Shown here: piece by piece, positions 20,875 to 29,829 of the stretch | How the letters are laid out: each line of letters opens with the position of its first letter | Position numbering within the stretch: position 1 is the first letter of the stretch | Origin: Girardinichthys multiradiatus | Lineage: Eukaryota; Chordata; Actinopteri; Cyprinodontiformes; Goodeidae | Direction: 5' to 3' | Assembly: GCF_021462225.1 (NCBI RefSeq) | Contig: NC_061812.1 | Span: 52,755,848-52,819,847 of the forward strand | Length of the DNA: 64,000 nt | Position numbers and translations under genes: made by a program | Notes under the pieces: generated by a model | Told to the model about the DNA's origin: nothing | What the model saw: only the letters and a program-made list of their open reading frames with translations | Database searches by the model: none

Positions 20875-21964
20875 TTATATGTTTCGAAGTTCATCAAACC
20901 TGATCCAACTGTTGAATTTCTCAGGCCAGTTTTTCCAGCTTACAATAACCTGTTTGACTCCCTTGACCGTACGCCGTTTTAATATTTTTTTCCACTTGAT
21001 ACATCTTGTCGTTAAATATTTTTACTTTTTGAAGTTCCTCAGCGTAAAAGGAACCCTCGATAGGTTCTCCATCCAAATCTTTGAGTTTGTATACAGGAGG
21101 AGAACGGGGTATCCGCTCATTCACAGTAAACACTTCATCCATAAAACTCTGTTCGTATTTTTTGTCAAACACTCCACGGACCTTGGATATTCTGACAAGA
21201 TCCCCTTGTTTAAACGTTGTCACTGAGTCCTTGCAATATCTGTTGGACTTGACATCATACAGATTCTGAAACACTTGAAAGGCATTTTCTGGGGTCACTT
21301 CCATAGGGCTCATTTTAATGCTGGAGTGGTAGGAATGGTTGTAGCTTCTAGCTAGGTTTTGCAGTACATCGACGTACCGCCGGGTATTGTTAGCTGTAAA
21401 ATATCTCCACATCCTTGTTTTTAATGTGCGGTTAAATCTCTCGACCACTGAAGCTTTTGCTTCACTCGCTGTGGCAAAATGTTCAATACCGTGTTTCTCC
21501 ATTAAAACCTTAAATTTCTTGTTAAAAAATTCTTTACCGGCATCAGTCTGAAGTTTTTTGGGGATCTGACTTTCTGTAAAAACTGATTCAAATGCCTTTA
21601 CCACCTCAGCGGCTGTTTTCCTCTTCAAAACTCGTACATACGCCCTTTTTGAAAAGATGTCAATGACTGTTAATAAATAATTATAACCATCATTTTCCAT
21701 GGCCAGAGCTTCCATGTCACAGAGATCAGCCTGGAACTGCCTCAATGGTCTGGTGACAAAAACTCTGTTTCTCGGGAACTTTATTCTTGCAGGTTTATGT
21801 AGAGTATAGGTATCTTCTCCTGATAAAAAATCTTTAACTTTTTCAACCGCAACCTTCTTTCCCGTTTCATCTTGCATAACCCTCCTCAGTCTATCTACAC
21901 CCCTATAACTTCCCGGATTTGAAGGGCTATAATATACTTTCTTCATCAGCCGTCTTCCTGCCAT
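20875..21964 (-). pseudogene. Polinton DDE integrase, chromodomain frameshifted
   Basis: A retrovirus-type integrase that joins the element's ends to host DNA. Start is taken at 21964 (MAGRRLMKK); the open frame runs further upstream to 22126 but that part is AT-rich and unlike the family. The catalytic core is intact: Asp80 in QADLCDM, Asp141 in LQTDAGKEF and Glu175 in ASVVERFNRTLK, with the 33-residue spacing between the last two usual in Polintons. A C-terminal SH3-like part (QGDLVRISKV) follows. The frame then shifts at a run of seven T (20985-20991) and stops at 20921. The expected chromodomain (Trp-rich block with NWPEKFNSW) lies in a different phase down to 20875. Homologues are annotated as F54H12.3-like. 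Confidence 0.92.
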
Positions 21965-22294
21965 CTCTGCCTTATGCTCACTCTGCCGATTACTTGTTAA
22001 ATAATGAGAAAAAAACACACAGGAGGGTAGATTTATCCTTATTTTTTTTATTTTATTTTTGTATTTAATATAAACAAAAAACAACCAGAAAACAAAATCA
22101 GATAAAATGCAGATGAATTCAAACACTACTAGCTTTTAAACAACACTTTTGGGAAAGGTTACTATGTTCCTACTTTAATTGTATTTAATAGTAAAAAGAA
22201 AAAAGAAGAAAAATCATATAATGCAGATTAACTAAAGTACTGGAATACTAAAAAAAAAATAAAAATGATACAACAAGTCATCAAACATGTGAGA

Positions 22295-23188
22295 TCAGTT
22301 TGTCAGTCCATAGCACTCTGAAACAGAGTTAAGTTGTTTGAGATGTTTCTCATCGACCATGCGATCATAAACGTGCGCTATTGCACTGTGGATGCCTTGT
22401 ACCGATTTCAGTTCATATAAAACCGTCTTGGCAATCGTCTTCACTCTGATGTCATCCGCTTGTATGCGTCGAAGTACCAGAAGATTCTGAATAGCAGGAA
22501 TGAGTTTGGGGGTTACGAGTCGTCGTACGATGCGTTGAAAGTTGACTTGGTAATAATCCTCCCCCAATACCTCCAGGCAATGGTGTTGACGCTGGCTTGG
22601 GTGGTTCGTTATACATCCATAGCAGGTTTCTCTGAGATAGTTCAAAGAGGTTATGTTGAATAAATGAAGTATCGCTGTTTTCACCGTATTGATGAGGGTG
22701 GTTGAGAACCAACCGTCAATTTCGTCCTCCTGGTTACTCTCATCCTCTGCTGAAGGCTGAGGGTCCTCCATCGGTCCCAGGGTTTGTGTAGGGGCTTCGG
22801 TAGAGGGTGAGTAGCCGATGGCTACCTCCTCCTCCACGACCACCTTCATGTCTTCAGGCAGGACATTCGCGTCTACAGACTCAGCCATGAATAGCGGTGA
22901 TGGTGAGCAGAGGTCTGGAGAAAGCGGTAGATATTTCATGTTGTATCCTGTAGGTGATGCAGGACTGAAGTGGTTCTCTGAGAATGAGGATGTTGAGGTG
23001 GATGGTGAGAAGAGGTCAGGGGAAGGCGGATGATATGGTCCAATGTTGAAGCTTTCATCGTGCTCAGGAGAGAAGTGGATCTCTGCTCGGTGGTTGTAGA
23101 GATCCCTGTATGGTGTCGGTCCACTCATTCTCATGATACGATTCTCAGTGTCTGTGAGCTTGCAGTTATCCCCCCGTATATATATCAT
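22295..23188 (-). CDS. Unrecognised Polinton accessory protein, SP-rich with Cys/His cluster
   Basis: A 297-codon frame (Met21 at 23128 is an alternative start). Residues 50-100 are rich in Ser-Pro (PSPDLFSPS, FSPASP, LSPDLCSPSP), then an acidic linker (115-158), then a folded-looking C-terminal half. The latter contains Cys189, Cys192, His196, His203 and Cys204 in the pattern CxxCxxxHPSQ-HHC, a likely metal site. The remainder is helical and Leu/Ile-rich. I cannot name a function. Composition suggests a nuclear, phosphorylated regulator (inference). It is 16 bases downstream of the next gene and probably co-transcribed with it. Confidence 0.7.
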   Translation of the reverse strand: MIYIRGDNCKLTDTENRIMRMSGPTPYRDLYNHRAEIHFSPEHDESFNIGPYHPPSPDLFSPSTSTSSFSENHFSPASPTGYNMKYLPLSPDLCSPSPLFMAESVDANVLPEDMKVVVEEEVAIGYSPSTEAPTQTLGPMEDPQPSAEDESNQEDEIDGWFSTTLINTVKTAILHLFNITSLNYLRETCYGCITNHPSQRQHHCLEVLGEDYYQVNFQRIVRRLVTPKLIPAIQNLLVLRRIQADDIRVKTIAKTVLYELKSVQGIHSAIAHVYDRMVDEKHLKQLNSVSECYGLTN

Positions 23189-23204
23189 AGGAAGGGGCGT
23201 GTCC

Positions 23205-24158
23205 TCAGAAGAGGGTTCGTTCTAAACGTAAAACAGGAAACGTCAGGGTTTTTTTCACTGACATGACATCGATCCAACTTCGTGACTTTTGGAAAAGGTC
23301 GGAAAGACGATGTCCAATTTCACTCATCTTCTCTGCCCAAGCTTCAAACGGCAGAGCCAGCATTGTCTTGAATACGCCGCAGTCTTGATTGAAAGCCTCC
23401 AACACAAACAGATCTGAGGGACTCGTCCGGTTGTTCCTGCGTCTGCTTGCCCGAAAAGACCAGCGGCCATTTGCTGTGGTTTTTGACCCCCACACTGCGC
23501 TAAAGAGAGGTTCTCTCTCAGCTATTTCAACATCGGATGGTATATGAAACATTCTCGCCCGTTTTACAGGTCGAGGAGACAGTTCATTTTCTTCTTCTTC
23601 TTCTTCCTCCCTCTCCTGCCTTGAGACTGTTTCAGGGCTATCATTAAGGTGCGGGATTGCAAGCTTTAACACAGCCCAGTCACTGTGGGTGAGTGTACAC
23701 AGAGCCAGTGATCCATTAAATACCTCATCTTGATCCAATTGATACAGGCAAAGCTCTCCTATTTCATACATGAAAATATAACCCCAGCTGCCAACCAGGC
23801 CATATGGCTCCAAAGACCATTCTTCCTGCAGAGTCTTGAACGGGGGTCTTTGTACCCTGCAGATGTAGTATGTTGATTTCTTAGGAGCATTCAATTCACG
23901 GGATGAATGCTGGTAGACGGTCACTGGGGTTTCGCACAGAACTGACATACCTCTTGGCCGAACCGAGGTCTGATTTTCAACCATGGTTGTTGAAGTTGAT
24001 GTTGGATCCTCATCATCGGTAGAGTATGTCACGACGGGAATTCCGATAGGTATCTCCGTTGAGGAAGTATATGATGCAGTTGCTTGTTCATCATCATCAT
24101 CTTGGCACGCGTTGCGTTTCTCCTCCGCTTGACGATAAACTCTCTTAACTCTAGCCAT
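23205..24158 (-). CDS. Unrecognised Polinton accessory protein, acidic/basic nuclear type
   Basis: A 317-residue protein from the ATG at 24156-24158; an in-frame Met at 24197 would add 13 residues. It is first in the leftward block, directly beside the promoter-like region. A Ser/Thr-rich acidic front (19-65) is followed by a hydrophobic central part (95-170, including two Trp) and an acidic run (182-192). Next comes a basic cluster PVKRARM (197-203) resembling a nuclear signal, and a C-terminal domain with WSFRASRRRNNR. No family was recognised. As the promoter-proximal leftward gene it may be an early regulator (inference). The long open frame without stops supports a real gene. Confidence 0.68.
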   Translation of the reverse strand: MARVKRVYRQAEEKRNACQDDDDEQATASYTSSTEIPIGIPVVTYSTDDEDPTSTSTTMVENQTSVRPRGMSVLCETPVTVYQHSSRELNAPKKSTYYICRVQRPPFKTLQEEWSLEPYGLVGSWGYIFMYEIGELCLYQLDQDEVFNGSLALCTLTHSDWAVLKLAIPHLNDSPETVSRQEREEEEEEENELSPRPVKRARMFHIPSDVEIAEREPLFSAVWGSKTTANGRWSFRASRRRNNRTSPSDLFVLEAFNQDCGVFKTMLALPFEAWAEKMSEIGHRLSDLFQKSRSWIDVMSVKKTLTFPVLRLERTLF

Positions 24159-24199
24159 TGTTGAACGGGTGTTCTTTTTTTCCAATGAATGCTGCATGT

Positions 24200-24560
24200 A
24201 AAGTGCAGAGTTTTATCTCTGTATTTAAAGTAAACACTAAAGCACGCCCTATTGTTTTCATTGGGTTATTCAAGGTTTAACGATGCTTACAAACACACCC
24301 CCTCTATTTTTAATTGGTGCTGATGCCAAACAGTTTCCGATAATACCATATTTGTCTTGTTCTATTTATAACAAACACACCCCTGTGTTTTAATTGACTC
24401 ATTTAAGGTATTGCCCCTAATGACGACAACCAATCAGCATCCACTGTTACGCCCCCTTGGACACACACCCCTGCTTGACCACGTGACCTCCCGCCCACAT
24501 GGCAACCACATGGCGCCCACCGGAAATCCCGCCCTCACCGGAAGTCCCACCCACCTGTCA
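24200..24560. promoter_or_regulatory. Promoter-like block at the right end of the Polinton
   Basis: On the minus strand a TATA-like TTTAAATA lies about 30 bases upstream of the first ATG (near 24217-24224). Upstream are three CACCC-type words (AACACACCCC near 24292 and 24372; ACACACCCC near 24463) spaced about 80-90 bases, a CCAATC box near 24430, an E-box CACGTG at about 24480, and two ETS-type CCGGAA words near 24519 and 24538 among GC-rich CCCGCCC motifs. The stretch is far more GC-rich than its flanks. Binding is inferred from motifs only. Confidence 0.45.
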
Positions 24561-24640
24561 AAAAGTTTGATGAAAGGGTGTACTTAAATTCTCTGACTCA
24601 TCTCAAGAACAACTGAAAGGGTGAGAGAGAAAGGTTTTCA

Positions 24641-25097
24641 CCTATTATATAGAGTTTTTGTGTACATTACGTTTTACACCTAGATAGAGTAAAAATAGGT
24701 TTAATAAAGGTTTCCCAGACTGGGAGTACACAGACAGAGGTATAACATGCAGATGTTTTAACTCAAAATTGCTTGTCAATAAATTACATACTAGACATTA
24801 AGAGATGGCTTTTATTTGATCATGTTAAATTCAGAATGAAACAAAAATATACACCAAAATATTACCTGATTAATGATCAAGGTTATTGGTAATTCTTCTC
24901 CAACCACTCTTTGTTAGAATGATTAAAAACCAAACCCAGTTGTAGTATCCTTTATGTAATCAGGAAAAACTCATTAAGATTAAAACCTCTTTTCCAAAGA
25001 GTGACCTGGTAAAGACATACATCTTACAACAAGTCTAATAACAAAACCAAAAACAAAAACTCATAATCTACAGTTTCACAGTTCATAAAAATACTAT
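24641..25097. other. AT-rich flank, no gene recognised
   Basis: Contains the undefined right edge of the Polinton and the left flank of the next transposon. A short palindrome (CCCAGACTGGG) lies near 24715. No coding frame. Confidence 0.4.
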
Positions 25098-25406
25098 GGG
25101 GTGCCAAATGTAAAAATTCAGCAAACAAAAAAAAAAAAATTCACTGGCACATTTCTGTTATTTAGCGCGCTTTCTTTACATTTAGTGAATTTTTCTCACA
25201 TATATTGGGAAATGCTAAATATAAATCTTAAATCTATATCTCGAAATATATCTTAAATCTAAATCTTAAATCTGAATCCAAATATATATCCTAAATCTAA
25301 ATGTCAAATCTAAATCTTAATTTTGAATTTAAATCTTCAGAAGATATGCTAATTAACCACGCCTCTTCAATGTCTCAACTCATGGCCACACCCCCAGCGC
25401 ATAGGG
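25098..25406 (+). repeat. Left terminal inverted repeat of the 4.3-kb transposon
   Basis: Pairs with 28969-29405 in inverted orientation. The outer part holds ATTTAGCGCGCTTTCTTTACA, the middle is an AAATCTTAAATCT-type array, and the inner part ends at CAGCGCATAGG. Confidence 0.85.
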
Positions 25407-26513
25407 CCGTGAATGAGAAGAACGGGGAGGCCAACAGCCAACATGGCGGTCTCGCTGCAAGCGGAGCATTGAATGGGCTGTACTGCAGGGAACCCTCCCG
25501 CATGCACCACCCTCAGCCATTCTGGTAAGTACAACAGTTTTCTCACTTCATTCACTTATGAACAGAAGTTCAGGAGGAATCTGCTCTTATCCAGCCAGCT
25601 ATTCAGTGTACCGTGGGGTCGGTGTTGCAGGGATTTTCCTGCCTTCGCTACGCTGAACAGTGAGTGGGGGGACATTAACCATCATAGAGGCTCAGCTCGA
25701 AGTAATAGCAGTAAAATGCTTTGGCTTTAAGCAGTATAAAGATTTGGTTTTAACCCTACATTGTTTCAGAAACGGAAGCGTTCGGAATGAATGCCCCGAA
25801 TAACAGAAGGCTAATGCTACGTTGGTGCCATTGCATATGCGCCACACAGACGGATGTAAATGCTAAACATAAACTAAACAAATTTCACTAATTACAAGGA
25901 CCTAAACTCCAAAAGCACAACTGTTTACTCTTCAATTTATGCATTTTGTTAGTAATCAACCAGGCTCTGATTGCATTTATTTTCTCTGTTGCTCAACAGA
26001 GCTGACAGCAATGTGTACGAAGCACAGTCAGATGTCCAGATTCAATTATGTGCTGTGATATAATAAAATATTATGATAGAATAACATTTGTTTAATAAAA
26101 GTAGCTTATTTAGCCCCGTAATGTTTCTGCAGTCAACAGCTAAAGACTGAAGCTCATGTTTTGTTCGCAGATGCGTGGAGAACTTTCAGAGAGCTTCCCT
26201 GAAGTTCATCCCTTACTTTATGATTGTAAGAAGCAGGGTTGCTGCTACGTTTGATATTTAAACTGGGTTTCTGTTGCAGGACCGTACCAGCTTTGTGCTG
26301 GCTTTTTAAAATGGAAAAAAGTATAAACTACCATGTAGAGCATGGTTTGATAAAGGAAGGAAAAACGTAAAGGTAGGTGAATTTATGATCAGGAACAGGA
26401 AGGAACTCTCACTTCACAGGCAGAAGTGTTCATAATCAGCAGTATTCCTATTGGAAAAGTTTTTAAATCTTTAAGACATGAATTAAACCTGTCAGTGTCA
26501 CCTTTATCACAGA
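25407..26513 (+). other. Transposon interior with exon-like segments, product not recognised
   Basis: A segment with ACATGGCGG near 25442 runs to a good donor (GTAAGT at 25526). Another segment near 25580-25660 ends beside TGAGTG. None encodes a recognisable domain. These may be 5' exons of the integrase-like gene that follows. Confidence 0.3.
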
Positions 26514-27118
26514 ATAGAGAGGATGTGGAGAGGTGTCTACAAGTATGCCTTATACTTCTATCTGGTTTTCATTTCTTTGGAACATCAAGGAACATTTGAC
26601 CCATATAGTGAAGTCCACCTTAATGCTCTGCACCGCAGCTTTCCTACACAAATCCAGCAAAATCTCGACTCTTTTAAAGATGGTTGGAACTCTCATGGTC
26701 TTAGAACTGAAAGGAATCAGTCACCATTAAACCTCTGGACTAGACACAGATCAAGGCACCATGTTGGATCCTGCTAAGGTTAAAGATCCAGTCTTTGAAT
26801 CATTTGTCACCTGTCTCAACTCTGGAAGCATTTTTAAGTTAAAATGTTGAGTTTTAGCTTAAACACTGATGTTTAATAAACTTTAACATTATCACCAATT
26901 ATGTTTTTTTTTTTATGTAGGATCATGAAGACTGGGATTGACTGGAACGGGCCTCACACTCATCACGGGTCAACAGTGTCAGTCCCAAATACTCTGCTGC
27001 CCCGTCAGCTTTCAGATGAAGAAGTTGCCATTTTGCCTGTTCCAGGAACTTCTTTAGCTGCAGCAATCAACTCATACTTGGAAATGGTGCAAGTTTGGTC
27101 AAGAATCATAAGGGATTA
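26514..27118 (+). pseudogene. Integrase-like DDE protein, C-terminal remnant in two exon-like pieces
   Basis: Piece one (26511-26770, after acceptor ATCACAG) reads IERMWRGVYKYALYFY, then EVHLNALHRSF and SFKDGWNSHGLRTERNQSP. This is the pattern of the C-terminal catalytic portion of a large fish/invertebrate family of integrase-core proteins, in which RxWRDV carries the catalytic Glu neighbourhood. Piece two (26922-27118, after acceptor TTTATGTAG) reads GIDWNGPHTH and then a typical tail ending IISYLEMV-like residues, actual sequence INSYLEMVQ. The upstream catalytic Asp blocks were not found, so the gene is incomplete or has more 5' exons I could not read. Proposed as the transposase source for this element (inference). 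Confidence 0.6.
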
Positions 27119-27388
27119 ATATCCAAACTACAGTTTTTGTTTAGAATGTTGAGGGGAAAAAGATACACCTAAAATTACACTTGGTTTTTTATTGAAAATA
27201 AGAGAATGTCATTAAATGACACCTCAAGAACAACTAAGCTGTTTTGTTAAGTAGAACAACTTTGTCCAACTAATATATGCCTCCAAGGGCTGAAATGTGT
27301 TTTAAAAAAAACAAAACAGGATTACACAACTGTACTTCAAATTAGCATCCCCCCCCCGGATATAACATCAAATTCATCTGCCACTGAA

Positions 27389-27835
27389 TACTTAAATAAA
27401 TCCAAAGTGTGAACTGTGTATGGCAGAAGTAAGTGCTTCCTTAAAGTCGTCATAGTTTTTCATAAAAGCTGGAAGTTTCAGTGTCTCCAAGCACATTGAT
27501 GAAGTACGAAAATTCCTCCAGAAATCTCCGCCTGGAGTTCTGAAGGAAGCACCTCCCAACCAGCCCAGAATCTCAGCAGCTGAACCAGAGTATCTGATGA
27601 AACTAAACAGTGACAGAATGAAAAGGCAAAAATGTAAGGCAAACAAATATCGAGTTTTTATTTCAATATGAATTTCATAGTGTAGCTTCATTTATAAACG
27701 ATGCATTATTCAATATGAACACCCCACACCTGTTTCAGTGAATGTTCTGAGAAAACCTGTGACGTGGCACATGGACTCAGCATCACAATCCTCATCAGTG
27801 TCCCTAACTGGCCACATGACTTTGTCAAGAAGCAT
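27389..27835 (-). pseudogene. HECT ubiquitin-ligase C-lobe remnant
   Basis: On the minus strand an exon-like piece (27835-27730, donor GTGTGG) splices in phase 1 to a second (acceptor TTTAG, from 27602). The second piece first reads TLVQLLRFWAGWEVLPSEL. After a one-base frame change it reads SSMCLETLKLPAFMKNYDDF and ends AIHSSHFGFI before TAA at 27389-27394. The Cys in the SxCxxTLKLP context is the thioester cysteine position of HECT domains, and the spacing to the C-terminal aromatic residue fits the C-lobe. Similar frames in fish are often annotated as G2/M-phase-specific E3 ligase-like. The rest of the HECT domain was not found upstream. The frame break means it is not functional here. Confidence 0.6.
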
Positions 27836-27839
27836 CTAA

Positions 27840-28433
27840 AAGAACAAATTTCTAAGTTGTTTTTTTTTTAAGATTACAAACTTGGTTAATAAGAAAAAAA
27901 AAAATCACATCTATTTCTATAAAAAAAGAATTCACACCCTTGGAAGGATTATGGTTTTATTGCTGTAATAAATCAATCATGGTTGTTATAAATTGGCCTT
28001 TTCTTCTACAAGTAAACCTCTTCAATGTCAAGGTCAACTTAAATGTTTACAGAGTATGCAAGCACTTATTTTTCATTATATATTTGTATTTAATTGGTAT
28101 CCCCCTGTACAAATTTAATATAACATTGACACAATGTTTTATATATTTCTTTGTAAAAAAGAAAAAAGCCAATTTATGTACACCATGATTGTTATTACAG
28201 CAATGAAAACAAAACCAAGAGACTGAATATATTCAATAGCACTGTATATAGAGGCATAGATACAGTATACTGTATGTATAGCACAATCAAAAATTAACCT
28301 AAGGTTAATGTTATGTGTATTTCCATGTGGTGTAAACAGAATTTCTAATATCTTTGGGAAAAGAAGAGGCCTAGATGTCAGGAGGGGCCACAACATTGCA
28401 TCTTTCAGTCCTCCGTACCAACACCTAATACAA
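27840..28433. other. Transposon interior, no gene recognised
   Basis: AT-rich. Probably contains decayed 5' parts of the minus-strand HECT gene, but no motif could be confirmed. Confidence 0.35.
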
Positions 28434-28796
28434 GTCAGTCAGTCATTTTCTACCGCTTATTCCATAGTGGGTCACGGGGGAGCTGGTGCCATTTCTCCAG
28501 CAGTCTATGGGCGAGAGGCGGGGTACACCCTGGACAAGTCGCCAGTTCATCACAGGGCAACACACAAACAAAACCACACACACACTCATTCATACACCTG
28601 AGGGTAATTTAGAGTGACCAATTAACCTAACAGGCATGTCTTTGGACTGTGGGAGGAAGCTGGAGTACCCGGTGAGAACCCACACATGCACGGGGAGAAC
28701 ATGCAAACTCCATGCAGAAAGACCCCCGGTGGGGAATTGAACCCAGGACCTTCTTGCTGCAAGACAACAGTGCTACCAACTGCACCACTATGCAGC
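28434..28796 (-). mobile_element. tRNA-derived SINE
   Basis: The minus strand begins with a tRNA-like head (box A-like GGTGCAGTTGGTAGCACTG, box B-like GGTTCAATTCC) and ends in repeated CTGAC. Near-matching flanks ACACCTAATACAA (28421-28433) and ACACCTACTACAA (28797-28809) are the target duplication with one mismatch. The same family is at 30293-30638 and 56338-56685. Confidence 0.85.
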
Positions 28797-28968
28797 ACAC
28801 CTACTACAATAAAATATAATAAAATATTTTGCCTAATACAATAAAATAAAAATATCAATACCTGTGCTTAGGTTGCTATTTATTATAGCAGTTACCTGCT
28901 TTCTTGAAAAAAATTCTTTCATTTTGCAAACACCAGCTTCACACCCATCTAGCTGTCTTGGTTGTAGG

Positions 28969-29405
28969 TCCTATGCGCTGGGGTTGTGGCTACGAGTTGA
29001 GACGTTGAAGGGGCGTGGTTAATTAGCATATCTTTTGAAGATTTAAGTTTGAGATTTAGGTTTAACATTTAGATTTAAGATATATATTTAGATTTAGATT
29101 AAAGATTTAGATATAGATTTAAGATTTATATTGAGCATTTCCCAATAAATAAGAAAAATTCACAAAATGTAAAGATTTAGATTTAAGATATATATTTAGA
29201 TATAAATTTAAGATTTAGATTTAAGATTTAGATTTAAGATATTTCTAGATATAGATTTAAGATTTAGACATACAGTATATTTAAGATTTATATTTAGCAT
29301 TTCCCAATAAATGTGAGAAAAATTCACTAAATGTAAAGAAAGCGCGCTAAATAACAGAAATGTGCCATGAATTTTATTTTGCTGAATTTTTACATTTGGC
29401 ACTCC
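28969..29405 (-). repeat. Right terminal inverted repeat of the 4.3-kb transposon
   Basis: Inverted copy of 25098-25406 but about 130 bases longer. The segment with GCATTTCCCAATAAAT occurs twice (near 29133 and 29297), so this arm has an internal duplication within its ATTTAGATTTAAG array. Confidence 0.85.
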
Positions 29406-29829
29406 TCAAAATACCCTTCAACTACCACATAGCTTTAAACATTTGGGCAGTTAAAAGACTCAGGGGAGCTAATGTCTCCGTCCATTAAAATTGGCTTGTT
29501 TGTTAAAACATGACTGTCATGACTGTTTATTCCAGATAGCAGAAGCAAAACATTTTAAGGCCTTTTCTGACTTTTGGGACCTGCATCAAAATTATATCCT
29601 GAGAGCGTAGATCATAATGCTTGAGTTTTCTACACAGAAATGAGCATAAATATGCAGGAAGAAGCCCAGGAATACATTTATAGATAAAAAACACCCAGTG
29701 AGAGTCTGCGGACAGGTAGAGATGCAGAATTTACAAGAGGATAAAAAGTACAGTGATATGGACGACAGCTGCAAAAAGTCATAAAACAGAGACCACAATG
29801 ATGCACAGTATCCAATTTTTCAAATACCT
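29406..29829. other. No gene recognised
   Basis: AT-rich flank without a recognisable frame or repeat. Confidence 0.4.

Larger units (their letters stand above)
8188..24640. mobile_element. Polinton/Maverick (adintovirus-type) element, left end missing
   Basis: Holds the diagnostic gene set: protein-primed family B polymerase, packaging ATPase, adenain-like protease, major and penton-like capsid proteins, retrovirus-type integrase and small basic virion proteins. The two gene blocks converge at 17.5 kb. The left boundary is the sharp Tc1 junction at 8187/8188. The right boundary is not defined: no terminal inverted repeat starting AGTAG was seen and there is no left arm to compare, so 24640 is an estimate set by the end of the GC-rich promoter-like block. 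A LINE insertion occupies 14176-16655. Confidence 0.9.
25098..29405. mobile_element. 4.3-kb DNA transposon with long terminal inverted repeats, integrase-like and HECT remnants
   Basis: Opposed ends (GGGGTGCCAAATGTAAAAATTC at the left; complement at the right, one base different) continue as near-identical inverted repeats for over 300 bases. Inside, plus-strand exon-like segments encode part of an integrase-like DDE protein, and a minus-strand segment encodes a HECT-type C-lobe. A SINE has inserted near the right arm. No clean target duplication was seen. Superfamily not assigned. Confidence 0.75.

Noticed and set aside
24560..24800. Right terminal repeat of the Polinton
   Set aside because: No AGTAG-type end or 6-base duplication could be matched because the left end is lost. 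The boundary is left open.
28434..28796. tRNA-like boxes A and B
   Set aside because: They belong to the head of a SINE with target duplications. No cloverleaf-competent tRNA gene is present, and the same holds for the other two copies.
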